A stretch of DNA of 64,000 bases, taken from Capitulum mitella (Eukaryota; Arthropoda; Thecostraca; Pollicipedomorpha; Pollicipedidae). The position numbers were made by a program, and so were the translations under genes. This document shows positions 47,801-59,700 of the stretch, piece after piece (position 1 is the stretch's first letter; each line of letters begins with the position of its first letter). The DNA lies in contig CP099851.1 in NCBI GenBank assembly GCA_030062745.1, positions 10,418,393 through 10,482,392 of the forward strand. The letters are read 5' to 3'. The notes beneath the pieces are model-generated. The model did not search any database. It had not been told where the DNA came from and saw only the letters and a program-made list of their open reading frames with translations.

Positions 47801-50574
47801 CAGGTAATACTAAATTGATGCTGGTTTTGCACAAGCATGCTCGCTTCATACCCAGTTTGTGATGTCAAGATTAAATGCTTACAAGGAGTCAGTGTGTTTT
47901 TTTTTACCAGATAACAGAAAATGCGACTTAAACCACGCGGTAACCGAGCCGTGCATTTGATGACACGCCACCATTTTGAGAAAAGCTATAGTTGGCTGGA
48001 ATTACACGACGGAAAGGATTCAAATGTCCTTACATTAGCACTGCTTTCCGCAGCTCTGGTCCCACGCATCAGCGGAGGGAAAACTTGATTTAACTTTGCT
48101 AAATAAATAATAATGATAACGAAACGTTGTGTTTAGCACAATGAGAAGGCCGTTGGAGATTTCATCGACCCTCCCCTGAGCTGGCAGGATCTTTGCCTGT
48201 GTAAAACCAAGCACATAAACATTATAAGCGCCAGCTCAGTCTTTGTCGACATGTGGGGTCGAACGCGCGAGAGCATACCTGCGTTCGAGAATCGATTTAC
48301 CCGACGTAATCGGCAGACTCGCGCACCCAGAAGGCGTCAGGCAACGAAACCGATGTCGGCTTCCGACGTCTGCCGATGGCCCAAAACGGCGAGGCCACCG
48401 AATGCCGTTCGGCCGCGAGAGGTGATCGAGCAACTCCGGTAAGTCACTTCTGGAACGGCCTCCCGGGGCCGGCTTCGTCTCCAGGCAGCCCGGCGAGGTC
48501 GGGAGCGGCGACTCAGAACAGCCGCTCTGTGAACGGTCCCGGGCGGTCGTCAGAAAAACCGGCCTCCCCGTACAGACACCGCCGGCCGGCCGTCACAGGC
48601 TACCAGCGCCAGTCCAACTGCGCATTTTGCAGGCCTGGCTCCGGCGCCCGAGCCGAGCCTTGGCTCTCTCCGAGACGTATGTTTCCCGCAGCAGCGTGGC
48701 CAAGAGTGGCCAGGAGGCCCTCCTTCGCTGATTATTATTAGTTATGATTACTTGGGCTTGAAAACACCATACGTTTTGTGATTTCGGCGTTTTTTTACAG
48801 CCTCTTGACCTCCGTGGAAAAGATCCTGCCTACACTGTGCAATCTCAATGACGGCAGTCTTCTTCGGCTGCGTTTGACGAGGCCTCGCAGGTACGGGGCC
48901 ACGGACGCAGAATCAACGACCGTATATCGATGACCGGGCTCTTGTGCGACAGCCAAAAGCCCCTGCCAATGGCCGACACTGGACGTCAGTTGGTATGCCA
49001 ATTACGCCGAACAGCTGAGCACATTCACCATCGTGAAAACAACAGCTGGAAGAGGCCATGACAATTTCTAGGACATCTGCTCTGTAAGGAAACATCCTCT
49101 TCGACATCAAAGGGTTTACGCGATTTACGGTTCATCGTAAAGTAAACATCAGGAAGGTTTTGCTTCCAACCCTGGGTAGTTCAACGACGTGCACCTATCC
49201 CATGGAAATGTCATAAAAACAAGCACTTGTGACTTCACAGAAAGGAACCAATGTCATGCAATAATTTACACACAAAAAATGGAAGCCAGGGAGACTTATT
49301 TTGGAGAAGTCTTGTCCGAACTACCACCTCGCGGCCAGGGGCGTCGTTACAGATCAGATGGATCCAAACACAGCGACCGCTACGTAACAGCGGCGGCGCC
49401 GACGCTGTTCCGAGAGCCAGGCCGGGACTCAGCAGTCGTCACTCGACACGGCTAACGCAGTAGGTCCGCCGTCTCAGCGGCGACACGGACGTCGTACGCA
49501 GAGACAGACAACTCAGAAGCCCGGTCAGTCGCGGTGACCAGGCCGCCGTTTTTCCAGGCAGCGCATCGTGAACTGATGGCATGGCCGCTTTCAAAATGGA
49601 TGGGGGTAATATTCATGACACTGTCTTGGAACTTAAACACAATGCCCATATGGGAACTGCGTGGGAAGCAACGCATTTAAAGCATCCGAAGACGATTTAA
49701 CAATGGACCGCGGTGACATCCTTGTCTCAGGATGCGAGCCAGTTTAACTCGCCATGCCTTGCGGCATATCCCTCCAAGCCCTTGTGCGTACTGTGGAGGC
49801 AGTCGATACCGTTCGGTGAAGGCTTCCCCTTGGGTCCCGAGGGCAAACTGTGCAAACCACCTGAGGTCAGACTGCACAAACAAAGGCCATAAGAGCAGAC
49901 CGCCCGGCGGCATGCGTCGCAGCCCGAGACACGTGGCCTTGTCAGGGTGTCAGGACTCACGCCACGTCCAAAGTCCACCGGTACCGCGTCCTGTCCTGGG
50001 CCATGTCCAAACCCGTCCCAACGTCACCCTGATCTTGATAACGCCAGGCAGAGAGCAGCCGAGCCTCACGGGACCTGCTCGGAGGCGGAGTCCGAACTGC
50101 GGACGGCACAACAGTGAGTGCGCTGGTTGAGGAACCACCGGTGGTCTAAGGGATGGTTGGCTCGAGTTCACCTCACCGCGACAGGAGCAGCTCGACGTGC
50201 GAGGTTCGTCTCGCTCGGGAACCGGCGTGGCCGCTGCCGTACCGACGGTGTCGTCTGGTTCCGTGTACCGAGAAGCCCTCCGTCGATCGTGCCCGGAGAA
50301 ACTCGTCCCTCTTCGCCCGGCCCCCAGGCGTCTCCCGGGGCGGACTCCGAGGAAACGCATGGAGCCTCTCCTCTCCAGACTTCCCACTGATGCCAGGCAA
50401 CCGTATCAGGTGGGCGTCAGGTCGGCAGACTGGTCTCCGAATCCCTTCCGACTAATTAAACCCCAGTCCCGTCCCTGCTCTCTACAGCGGAACTCGCTCT
50501 GACCAGCCCGCGGCCGGCTTACCTCGCCGGGTGCGGGCCACAATCTTGCTCGGTCCTTTCGATACCGTGTACAT
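41866..50574 (-). CDS. MCRIP: MCRIP-family protein (MAPK-regulated corepressor-interacting), 3' partial
   Basis: Coding exons are 50523-50574, 46900-46993 and 41866-41972. Phases agree: ends G then GT, and AG then C; the last recognised exon leaves phase 1. Exon 1 starts MYTVSKGPSKIVARTRR, matching the MCRIP2 start MYTxxKGPSKLVxxRR. Exon 2 reads LSQKLESLDAFRDLTRK, then a Ser/Pro-rich stretch SSSEPSPPSSPEI. Exon 3 reads SPRPVFSEKRRQNS, then SPQHEEVIRYLEH, matching the family's HEENVRF helix. Known MCRIP proteins act with CtBP and with DDX6. Splice sites are good (GTAAGC, GTGAGC, GTGAGT). The C-terminal exon, expected to hold the conserved NP-x-L-x-x-F-x-P block, was not found. Intron 1 is 3.5 kb, intron 2 is 4.9 kb. 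Confidence 0.82.
41990..43550. other. MCRIP intron, no gene; possible small inverted-repeat element
   Basis: At about 43079-43216, GGGGCGTAAGA and the reverse complement of TCCTACGCCCA bound a 140-bp stretch, a weak MITE candidate. Nothing else is supportable. Confidence 0.35.
43558..44652. mobile_element. TTAA-type non-autonomous element in MCRIP intron
   Basis: The 16-bp word CGCGCACTGGAAGGGG is present near the left end and exactly inverted near the right end, about 1.1 kb apart. A duplicate of the left end (TTAACCCGCGCAGTGGAAGG) lies 30 bp outside it at 43528. Subterminal G/C runs and TGACCT/AGGTCA words are as in the piggyBac-type copies, but the sequence is a different family. No coding capacity. 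Confidence 0.65.
44660..45935. other. MCRIP intron, no gene recognised
   Basis: No supportable exon. A 191-codon plus frame starting at 45623 runs into the array at 45.9 kb and is explained by it in part. Confidence 0.4.
45940..46330. repeat. Diverged short-period array of CAGACGTCAC-like units
   Basis: About 390 bp of units of roughly 10-11 or 20-22 bp built on CCAGACRTCAY (for example ccagacatcatcagacatca). Many units contain GACGTCA. It lies in MCRIP intron 2, away from any recognised exon. Confidence 0.8.
46700..46912. repeat. 63-bp tandem array containing the MCRIP exon 2 donor
   Basis: The minus-strand unit runs from the exon end GATCAG and GTGAGCGGCGGGAGCTGCAC to TCCTCCTCCTCAGAGTCCTC. 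There are three intronic copies plus the true junction at 46900. Two of the three copies keep a perfect GATCAG-GTGAGC donor; the copy near 46770 has GGGAGC and has lost it. The array encodes Ser/Glu-like sequence in one frame. Confidence 0.92.
47000..50500. other. MCRIP intron 1, no gene recognised
   Basis: Two GC-rich patches (48.25-48.75 and 49.9-50.5 kb) carry overlapping frames of up to 145 codons on both strands with no recognisable domain. I treat them as composition effects. Confidence 0.4.
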
Positions 50575-50900
50575 GGCCAGGTCCGTGAGCTGCCGGTCCG
50601 CACGGCACTGCCCGTCCGCCTCCGACCGACGCCGCCACTCGTCTGCGCCGACCGCCGCCGCCGCCGCCGCCGCCGCTAACCCGCCGTCTGGCGGCCGGCC
50701 AGCAGTCAGCTGACGCCCTCAGCACGTGGAGCGCCGCGGGGGAGGGGGGCGGGCTCCTGTCGCTCGCTCTCAGCTGGGAGGAGGCGGCAGCTGTGGATGG
50801 TGCGCATATTCGGTCCGAGAAGGGTATCACCAGGGACAAGCGGTTCACAGCTCGTAGGCTGCTCGGCGCTAACCGTTCATTTTCCGCTTTAAGATGCATG
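50575..50900 (-). promoter_or_regulatory. GC-rich 5' end of the MCRIP gene
   Basis: CpG-rich sequence directly upstream of the MCRIP start codon, with a (GCC)n run near 50650-50678. No TATA box. It probably holds the 5' UTR and promoter. The start at 50572-50574 is preferred because it gives exactly the family's MYT-KGPSK terminus. Confidence 0.5.
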
Positions 50901-53562
50901 CACGAGTGCTGCTGGAAGCAGGCAGTCTGTCACCAGCTGCTGTGATTGCTGTTTGGCGCCAGGAGCAGCTACCCCACAGGCGGGTCTCCCCGCCGACCTC
51001 TGATCTGGCCTCAACCCCTCGACCGGGCCGTCTGGCGCTCTGACCTCGGCAGCAAAAAAAAAAAACGACCCCGCCCGAGAGAACAACGCAAACCGCGCCC
51101 CGCTGAAGGACAGAGGCCCAGCTGTGTTCAGAGACATACACGCGTACGCCGGTCCCCGCACGACGTGGCACACTGTACCTGGGCCCGTCGAGGAGCTAAA
51201 AGGGGCGGTGGACTTAATCTTTCCGGCTGAGGCGAATCGGTATAGCCTTTTTTCCATAAACAAGAATGATCAAAAGGTTTGGAAATGTCTCGTAAACGCA
51301 AAATATTTGGTCGCCCAAACATACCTCATATAAATTCAATAAAATCCCGCTATCCAATGGGTCAGTTCTCCCTTTTGACCTCGACGGATTTCCCGACCAG
51401 CTTGTGGTCAGGTACAGCACACGACCAGTTCGTCGGACTATCCATCCCACAGCTGAAGACAAAGGAGCGGCCGGTAGGACCTGTCCGGTTTATTTGCACA
51501 TACCGTTATTCGTACAAGGTGCCCGATGGATCGAGCCAGCCGCAGTTAACTCGACTGCTTCCACAAAGATACAACGGCGACCCAGCCGTGAGCCTCACAG
51601 CGCTCACCGCCAGCACTGCAGCGAGCGGCTGGCCTCAAAGCAGATACAAACTCAAAGCCAGATCAGTGCTGGCTGGGAGTAGGCGCCGGCGAGTCCCGTG
51701 GCTTCCAGACGACGCACACGAAGTCTTGGATAACGATGCTGCAATCTCAAAGCGACCGCAGTATTCAGTTGCAACGAAAGACGATATGAATAATGCACGT
51801 CCACGAAGACACACGCTAACTGCATACGACGCAAAACATACGCGTGGTGGCTAAATAGATCAACACAGTGCTAAATAAACGGCACGGGTAGCTGGCCACT
51901 TGGCATTGGCAGCACCTCCCCCCCCCCCCCGCCTAAGCGGCACAGGTGTTCGTTATTAGTACGACACAGGCAGGCGGTCACGTGTGACAAACTCTCTAGG
52001 CACCATCCGTTCGGCGCCACGACAGGCGACACCCGCACCAGGGTCCGGCTTTGGCATCAACATCACCTCAGCTCTTTGGTAAGAAGAGGGACTGCGACCA
52101 CCGCTATATAACCCAGCGACAGGAAGCAGGAGCGTCCTGACTGGCGATCGTCGCCGGGACGGAGCGGTGGCAGCGGAATTAAACACGGCTAACCTAGCAT
52201 CACGCAAAACAGCAAGGCATCCACATTCCGCTGAGTCGAAACCGACACAAAAACATCTCATATAAGGTATTGCGACTAGGCAAGCCAGCAGTTACCAATA
52301 CGCCAAGCGGGGCTGGAGATGTACGAGCAGGGACGAAACACGCACTACCCACACAAGCGGCATCAATTTTAAGATAACGATATAAGAGCATTGTAAGTGC
52401 GAGTGAGATAGGCACAGAGGGCAGCAGGTGGGCTGCAAGTGGGCACTGCACGTGAATCGTCACATGTTAAAGGTGTTTGAAAATCGGGCGGTAATTTCAA
52501 AACTTTCTGAGCACCAGAATGCTAAAAAAAACACGCCAGGCACTCTAATCACGTCGGAGCCACAGTTCACAAGCGCTCGGTATTATGAATCGTCACTCTC
52601 ATGATCGTCAATGAGGAGGAGCGTGTGATCAGGCCAGTCGGAACTGCTCATCCTCAATCAATCTGGCCTTTTCCAAAGCCCTGTGGGGACAAGCACTCGA
52701 ACTCTCAACCACAAGGCTGTGGGTTGGAATAAGAACGTTGCTGGTTCTCGACATCTGACAGGTATAGCATAGATATGAAACCGGACGCCCCAGTCCAAGT
52801 GACCTGCGACGTCACGCTCAAACTCACTCTTACTGACCTACTCTCAATGGAGAACATGGAGACCCAATCAGCAGGAGCTCCTATACCACGTGGGTGACCT
52901 GGGTTTCACAAAGGACACATTTTCATTGTGACTGTAAGTCGATTTTTTGTGACTATAAGCCCACGCACTATTCATATATCTTGTTTGCATTTTAATGCAG
53001 GTATGACCAACATACTTCTGATGAAACGAAGCTCATTGTAAAGAATTTTTTTTCAAACTGTTTCACTGGGATTGGGTAAATGGCAAGGCAAAGAAAGCAT
53101 TACAGCAAAATATGATCTTGAGATCAATGCAGATGCTTGAAGGATGATAAACAGCATCACTGCATGCAAAACGACGTTTTAAACGTTTCATAAGTGTTTC
53201 CCCATGCCTCAAAATCCATGTTCCCGTACTACCACAAAAATGCTTTGATCTTTAATCGCACCTGCATTTAAATCTATCCCTGGGCAAACAAATAATCACG
53301 CCATCCATTTGGAAATGGACGGATTCACGACGGTATCATTAAGTACCCAGTTATCATCATCCCATCACTACACTTTGCCTTTCGGCTCGCCAACTCCCAC
53401 AGGCACATCGTATGTTGGTGTCTCTCCAGATGGAGTATCAACGTACTGACAGTTCTGCCGCCACAGTCGGAAATAAAGCTTCACCAGGCCACCGATAGAT
53501 GGCAGGCGTTTCAGCAGGGCTCTTTATGGCACAGGTGCGTTTCCGTCGGCCGTCCGCAGATG
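50900..53562. other. Between MCRIP and DAGL, no gene recognised
   Basis: The longest frame (plus, ATG at 51285 to 51854, 189 codons) has no recognisable domain and a length expected by chance a few times in a window this size. A C homopolymer lies near 51917. Confidence 0.4.
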
Positions 53563-53704
53563 TCAGCACTGTGGCTCGGGCTCGGCCGAGGTGGCCCGTT
53601 TCAGCACGTCCAGCATACGGTCAGGCAGGTGGTCGGTGAACATGCTGCTGCTGACGCGGATGCTACAGAACTGGTCGGCGCTCCGCCAGCGGGCCCGAGG
53701 AAGA
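53563..53704 (-). CDS. DAGL: DAGL terminal exon with NAGNAG acceptor
   Basis: It reads WRSADQFCSIRVSSSMFTDH, then LPDRMLDVLKRATSA, matching the family's WGDNKAFNEVIISPAMLHEHLP region, and ends EPEPQC then TGA. The acceptor is GGCAGCAG, so either AG could be used, adding or dropping one Ser. I chose the second; the first would start the exon at 53707. Confidence 0.85.
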
Positions 53705-56700
53705 CTGCTGCCATCACTGAAGCCGACAAGAAGGTATCGTCACCGATCGCCGCCAAATGACGAATAAACATTCTAGGGGCCGTGGGGGACGAACAATCAA
53801 AACAAACGGCCCGACGCGCACAAAACGACCCAAACCGCTCTTACATCAGCTGAACCAACAATTGGGTGATATAACCAAAGACATACAACAAACTGTTGCA
53901 CATTCATATCGTAAAACCCCCCTAGTGCTGGGTAGTTCAACGCCAGCTGCTGTCCTAATGGAAAGTTTTATCCCTACCTCAGAATGAGAAAACCTTTGAT
54001 CAACACGCCAAGCCATGCCGCCTATCCCTACCTGGGACCATCTCTGGGGTCCACGTGCAGGACATGCCCGGGCAGGAATAGCGGCACGTGTTCGCCACGT
54101 GCCTCCGCCAGCAATGGCGCGCTCGGCCACGTCCACCAGCGACTCCTGCCGACGGCACGGGCAGACTAAACACACCAGCATACAGACCACCGCCAGCGAC
54201 GGGGCGTCTCAACATACTGGACACACCAGCATACAGAGGATACCACTGCCAGCGTCGGAGCGTCTCAACATACTCACCAACGCGTACTTAATGCTACGGA
54301 TACAATGCAAACACCGCGGCCCCTTTCGAACATGAAAATGAGACAAGGTGCAAGACGCAGCAACGGTTTGCTGCACTCAAAAACTGGCACATACGAAACA
54401 ATGTGATGTTTACACTGGAGGTCAATACTGCTTCGATGGGACTGAATACTGGCCTTATGAATGGGTCTGAATGATTTCAAATGTAAAATGCACCACGGTT
54501 TTGGGGAAGCCATTTTTGAAGACTTTCTTCACAAAAATCAAACGCGATGAGAACGTCAACCAAGAGCCAGACGGAGAAGCACTGGCGGTTAGTGTCCAAC
54601 AGTTGACCCGTTTTACAGCGGAGCCTCCGTCAGGCTCGCAGTTTAGGCGTCCTCCCCAACACTCCATACCGCCGCCACCGGGGGCCCACTCACGTAGTTG
54701 CTGCGGCCGACCGAGTGGACCAGTCTCCTCTGGTGACCGTCCTCCGCCTGCCGGCCGTCAGCGCTCACCAGGTCGTGTGAGGCGCCGCACGCGCAGTTGC
54801 AGCACGCCTTGTACAACAGCGTGTGCTGAAACGGCACATCATGCTCCCGTCAATGTCCGATAAACGTCGGATGGACGGCAGTCATAGGCCACGGCGTCAA
54901 CACGGCGACATATTCAACTATACCGAGGAACTATGCTCAGGCACCGCCCTGGACCTGACCGCGGAGACCCTGTTCAGCTGATCCCTCCCCGGACCTGACC
55001 GCGGAGACCCTGTTCGGCTGACCTTGCTAAGCGGGCATTCGTTCAGCACGTCCTCCATCTCCGTCTTCAGCTTCTCCACGGCGGCCACCGAGAGCCGAGG
55101 CACCAGGTCGTCCCCGCAGGCCACCGACATGACGTACGCCTGCATCTCCTCGCTGACGGAGCGGCTGACCAGGCCGCCTGCGGCAGGCGGCGCAGGCGTC
55201 AACTCAGGAGGCGGCCGCCGCCGGACCGCCGCTGCTCACCGACGCCTACCGCCGGCCCAGGCAGCCGGTGACGCAGACCCTCCTGTCTCTCAAATACCTG
55301 ACTGACACAGAATGGCCACTGTTGCAGTGGAGTATTTGTAAAACACAAGCATGAACACGCAGGCATGCAGACTACCGTGGGAGGGGCAAAGTCGCGTTTT
55401 TCAGACTCCGACCAGAAGTCTTACTCTCCAGAGACGAGCACGGTAACCATCGGACCACGTCCCGCTTCTACTGCCCGGACCGCGGACCGCCCCCCAGGCC
55501 AACAGGTTCGTTCGCGCTCGGCATAATTAGCCCTCACCGGACAAGGGAGGGTGGATGCCACCCGCACCCCGTGTTTCCAGGACCACGGCAGTATGGCGAA
55601 CGACAGCACCACGAGATTTGGCATAGCTGACGATAAATCCAATGCGCAGGTTTTGAAAAAGCAGTGATCCCGGGTAATCAAAGGTCACCGAGCTGTGACG
55701 TCATGACTGAAAGTTGCAGAGCGATCTTTGCGTTAAATGTCGGTTTTAACTGTTTTAGGGCAACATGTATGCATAAACGGCAGACGGCGGACATGAAATC
55801 GGATCAGAATGTATTCTACGTGCGAACAAATCACTTTAAATACGCCAATGACCTTTTCAAGGTCAAACGAGGTCAAAGGCGTAAAATGAGTTTTATTTTA
55901 CCTTAGAACGTTCCTAAACTATTTCTGGCACTGAATATAATAAAGGTCACAACTTTGGGCCTCTTTGGCCCCAAATGTGTCTTTTTTTACCTCCAAAAAA
56001 CCGAATTCTAGTTCTCAAACATAAAGGATCACCTAACCTAGGTGAATGGTTAACCTGACTGGATCAAACGGGGTAACGTTGGACTCCTTGGGCACACCAC
56101 TATCGATTGTTCTTTGTCCCGTGGCGTTAGCCCTAATACGCCATAAGCCCATTAGGGACCAATGGGGAGGGGGCTCCTATCCCCCCGTTCGTTATCGGTG
56201 AGGGTTTAAGACGTGGCGAATGGCGTTACATCACCACTGATCATATTACATCCGCGGTTAGGTACAGCGGCTGAGTGACCGCTCAGAGTAGCGGTCTCAC
56301 AAGATTGACACGTCATCGCACAACCACCCGACATCCGCAGCCGGAAGACGGTGGCGCCAACAACTCACCTGGCGGAGAAAAGGCGAAACACATGAGTCGC
56401 GGCCGGACGGGCCGCAGGAGACGGGCCAACAGGGCAGCCGCGCCGGCACCCAGACTGTGACCTGCAACAGGCCGCCGCCCGTCACCGACCGGCGTGACGT
56501 CACGCCCCTGACGAGTGGCACGCGACAGGAGGAGCCCGACGATTTTTCTGCGATCCAGCCGAGCACGTCGGTGCCGATAAACAATCCAGATAAACAATCT
56601 ACATAGATAGAATCGGTACAGATAAACAATCCAGATGAGACTTCAGTGTCGCCGACCGCGGACCCAAACAGACTTAAGCAAACAGATGTCTCTCTCAGTG

Positions 56701-59700
56701 ATCAGGCCCTACCCTATTAGCTCACCCATCGGGAGATGGCCGGCATAGGGACCCAGGAGAACCACCTGCAAACTAGTTACCGATCGACTGCATAAATCTA
56801 CAACAGGGTCACACCGCGCATACGGAACACATAGAACAGATACGCGTCTGTACACGGTGTACACGGTGTACCTACCGGTCACCACCAGGCTGTAGTCCGG
56901 GTACGGGATGGAGTGTCTGAACGCAGTTGTACACGGTGTACACAGAGTACCTACCGGTCACCACCAGGCTGTAGTCCGGGTGCACGGTGGAGCGTCTGAA
57001 CGCAGTTGTACACGGTGTACACGGTGAACCTACCAGCAGCCACCAGGCTGTAGTCCGGGTACAAGGTGAAACGTCTGAACGCAGCTGTGCATGGTGTATA
57101 CGGTGCACCTACCAGTCACCACCAGGTTGTAGTCCGGGTACATGGTGGTGGCGCGGTCCAGCGCTTCAGTCTCCTTCAGGGAATTCAGGACGTAGCGAGC
57201 CGACTGCAGCATCCCCCTGTGCGCCTGCGGATCGGCAGATACCGCATTTGTCAGCAGACGGCGGTACGGGTGGACCAGAGACACGGCCTGGCCCTGCTCC
57301 AACGACGGCCAAGAAACAGGAGCGGTACGCGGGCGAACCGAAGAGAACGGAGAAAGAAGCAAAACAGACTGGCAACTTTCTGCTAATCGAAGCACACTCG
57401 AGGCGATCAGGAAGCTAAGGCGTGTCCACTGTACAAAATTAACTGTTAAAAAGATTCGAAATAAACATCTCACAGTATAATGCTGCTTGGGAGATATTTC
57501 TGCCCACGCTGTCTGGAAGGCTATAAACACAAAGTCTGACGGCAGTAAAGAAACAGAGCGGTAGAGAAATCAGGATTGAGAATGTGCTAAATACCAGGCC
57601 GTAGTCGGACAAACACTATGTAGTCGGACAGACACTATTTGGTCCGGAGCGCCGGCGTGTCACACAGAGGGCGGAGTGACCTTCTGAGCGGCACAGGCAC
57701 AGCGGGGCGTGTGGCCTCTCACCCTGTCCTGGGGCCTGTCGTGGCCCTCGATCAGCGCCGAGTCCAGACAGAGGTCGGTCAGAGCGTCCGTCACGGAAAG
57801 AGTGCCGCGGATGGCCACCACGATACTCTGCGACGCGTGGTCCACCGCCACCAGAAACGCCACCTGATGACGCCGCGCACAATCCACACATGTACGGCAA
57901 AACTACGCCACATTCACGACGTAAATCGACCCCTGGCAGACAGGCAAACCACGTTTATAGGAGATATACACAATCCATATACCGTTCAATAGTCAACAGA
58001 GACCCTTCAACCAAAGACGAGTGACGACGACAAAGAGTCCATCTAAAGAGATAAACACGACACACGCCGGTCAGAAGAGACCAGAAACATCACCCCAGAT
58101 GTGTCAGCGAATACACGCCACTAAAAGCCAACAGCGCCTGCAAAAAAGCGCGTGCTTCACGGAGGGTTGACCACGCAACACACACAGAAACGCAGAGAAA
58201 CGGAAAATCCCCACCAGCTGATAAATGTTGACTCGTCTGGTTGTCAATAAACAGCAAAACCAGCTTCTTCAGTCACAATCTGCTTCGTAATGCTCCCGTC
58301 TTCACGCATGAATCCAGTGATGAGCATACACAGAGCAGTTTCACACTGTTCTGTATCGAACACAGGACACACTAACAGCTTGCAAGTGAAGAGGCTACGG
58401 AAGGGGTAAAAAAGGCATCACGTAAACGCCGTTCCTAAGCACAAGGTTTTTCGCTGAGTCGAGTCACACAGGGTTCACACCTGGTACAGTTTGTTGATGA
58501 AGGAGACGCAGATGAGGTCGGTCTCGTCCAGCGCGGTGCACTCCTGCAGGGCGGCCGTGTTGCAGAGACAGCAGTTGTCGCCCCGCGCCGGCACCGCCTT
58601 ACCCCTGCCGAACAGCGCCACCACCGCGGACGGTCACCGCAGACAGCCGCCGGGTGCAGCTCAGGACAATACACTGCACCAGACACAGCTGCCACTGCTT
58701 GAAACTTGCAATCAGCACCGTAAAATGTGGCACAGAAGTACCAGATAATGCTTGCGATTACCTTTCATCGCATGCACCATGGAGCTGAAGAATGGAAAAG
58801 TTTTGGGAAAACGCGCATGTCGTTCGGCCTCGATATAAGTATCAGCAGGCGGGTAAGTCCCACCCGGACAAGGGTCTCACCGACCTCGTACGGACAGGGT
58901 TTTCCGATAACAAATTTGCTATAAAACGAATGTCCGACCCTATGGCCTGCTTGGGATGCTCACCCTGTATCATTGAATGTCAGGTCAGACTTGAAAGCCA
59001 TTTCAATGTGAAGTACTAAATGTATGGTGCTGGGATGTGTGACCCATGGTGAGCACCAGGGGCATCTTTCCTGAGACGGGCAACATTAGGGTGTGGTGCC
59101 TTGTCTCGAGCAGTGGAAAGTACCAGGGGTGCCAGACCTGTGGCGGGCAGGTGCAGGGGTGTCTGACCTGTGGCGGGCGCAGCAGGTGATGCGGCGACAG
59201 AGCACCGCCAGGCCGGACACCAGACGGCCGTGGACAAACCACGGCCAAGCCGTAAACGCCCAGCGCGAACCGCATGAAGTGGGCGGCCCGGTCCACGGTC
59301 ATCCAGTCGGGCCGCGCTGAGGATAACCGGCCGACGGTCACACGGTCAGACAGTCAGCAGGGTCGGACGGTCAGACGATCAGCACGGTCAGAAGTCAGCA
59401 GGGTCGCCTCCTGGGCAGCTGGCGAGGGTGCCCGTCACAGGGTTCAGCAAGCCCGAACGAGCCGCCCCAGGGCTGCAGGCCGGGGCTATAGAGCCCCACC
59501 AGGTTCGGCAGAGCCACAGGCAGAAATAAGACAAGGGTCAATGAACCCTGTTCATAGGTCAGAGCAAGTATTCATCACGTGGTCGTCAGCAGATGACACA
59601 CAAAACACCTCAAGACATGGTAAGGAACATCCTTGAAACCCTGACTTTCTTAAACGAATGAACTAAACCAGACTCACAAGAACTCTAGGCCCAAGGACTT

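Noticed and set aside
48376..48741. 121-codon plus frame in a GC-rich patch
   Set aside because: No homology, lies inside MCRIP intron 1, and opposite-strand frames are equally open.
51285..51854. 189-codon plus frame starting MSRKRKIFGRPN
   Set aside because: No recognisable domain, and a frame of this length is expected by chance about once in a window this size.
52680..52760. tRNA-like words (GGTTGAGAGTTCGAGTGC) on the minus strand
   Set aside because: Only a B-box-like word and a short stem; no cloverleaf could be drawn.
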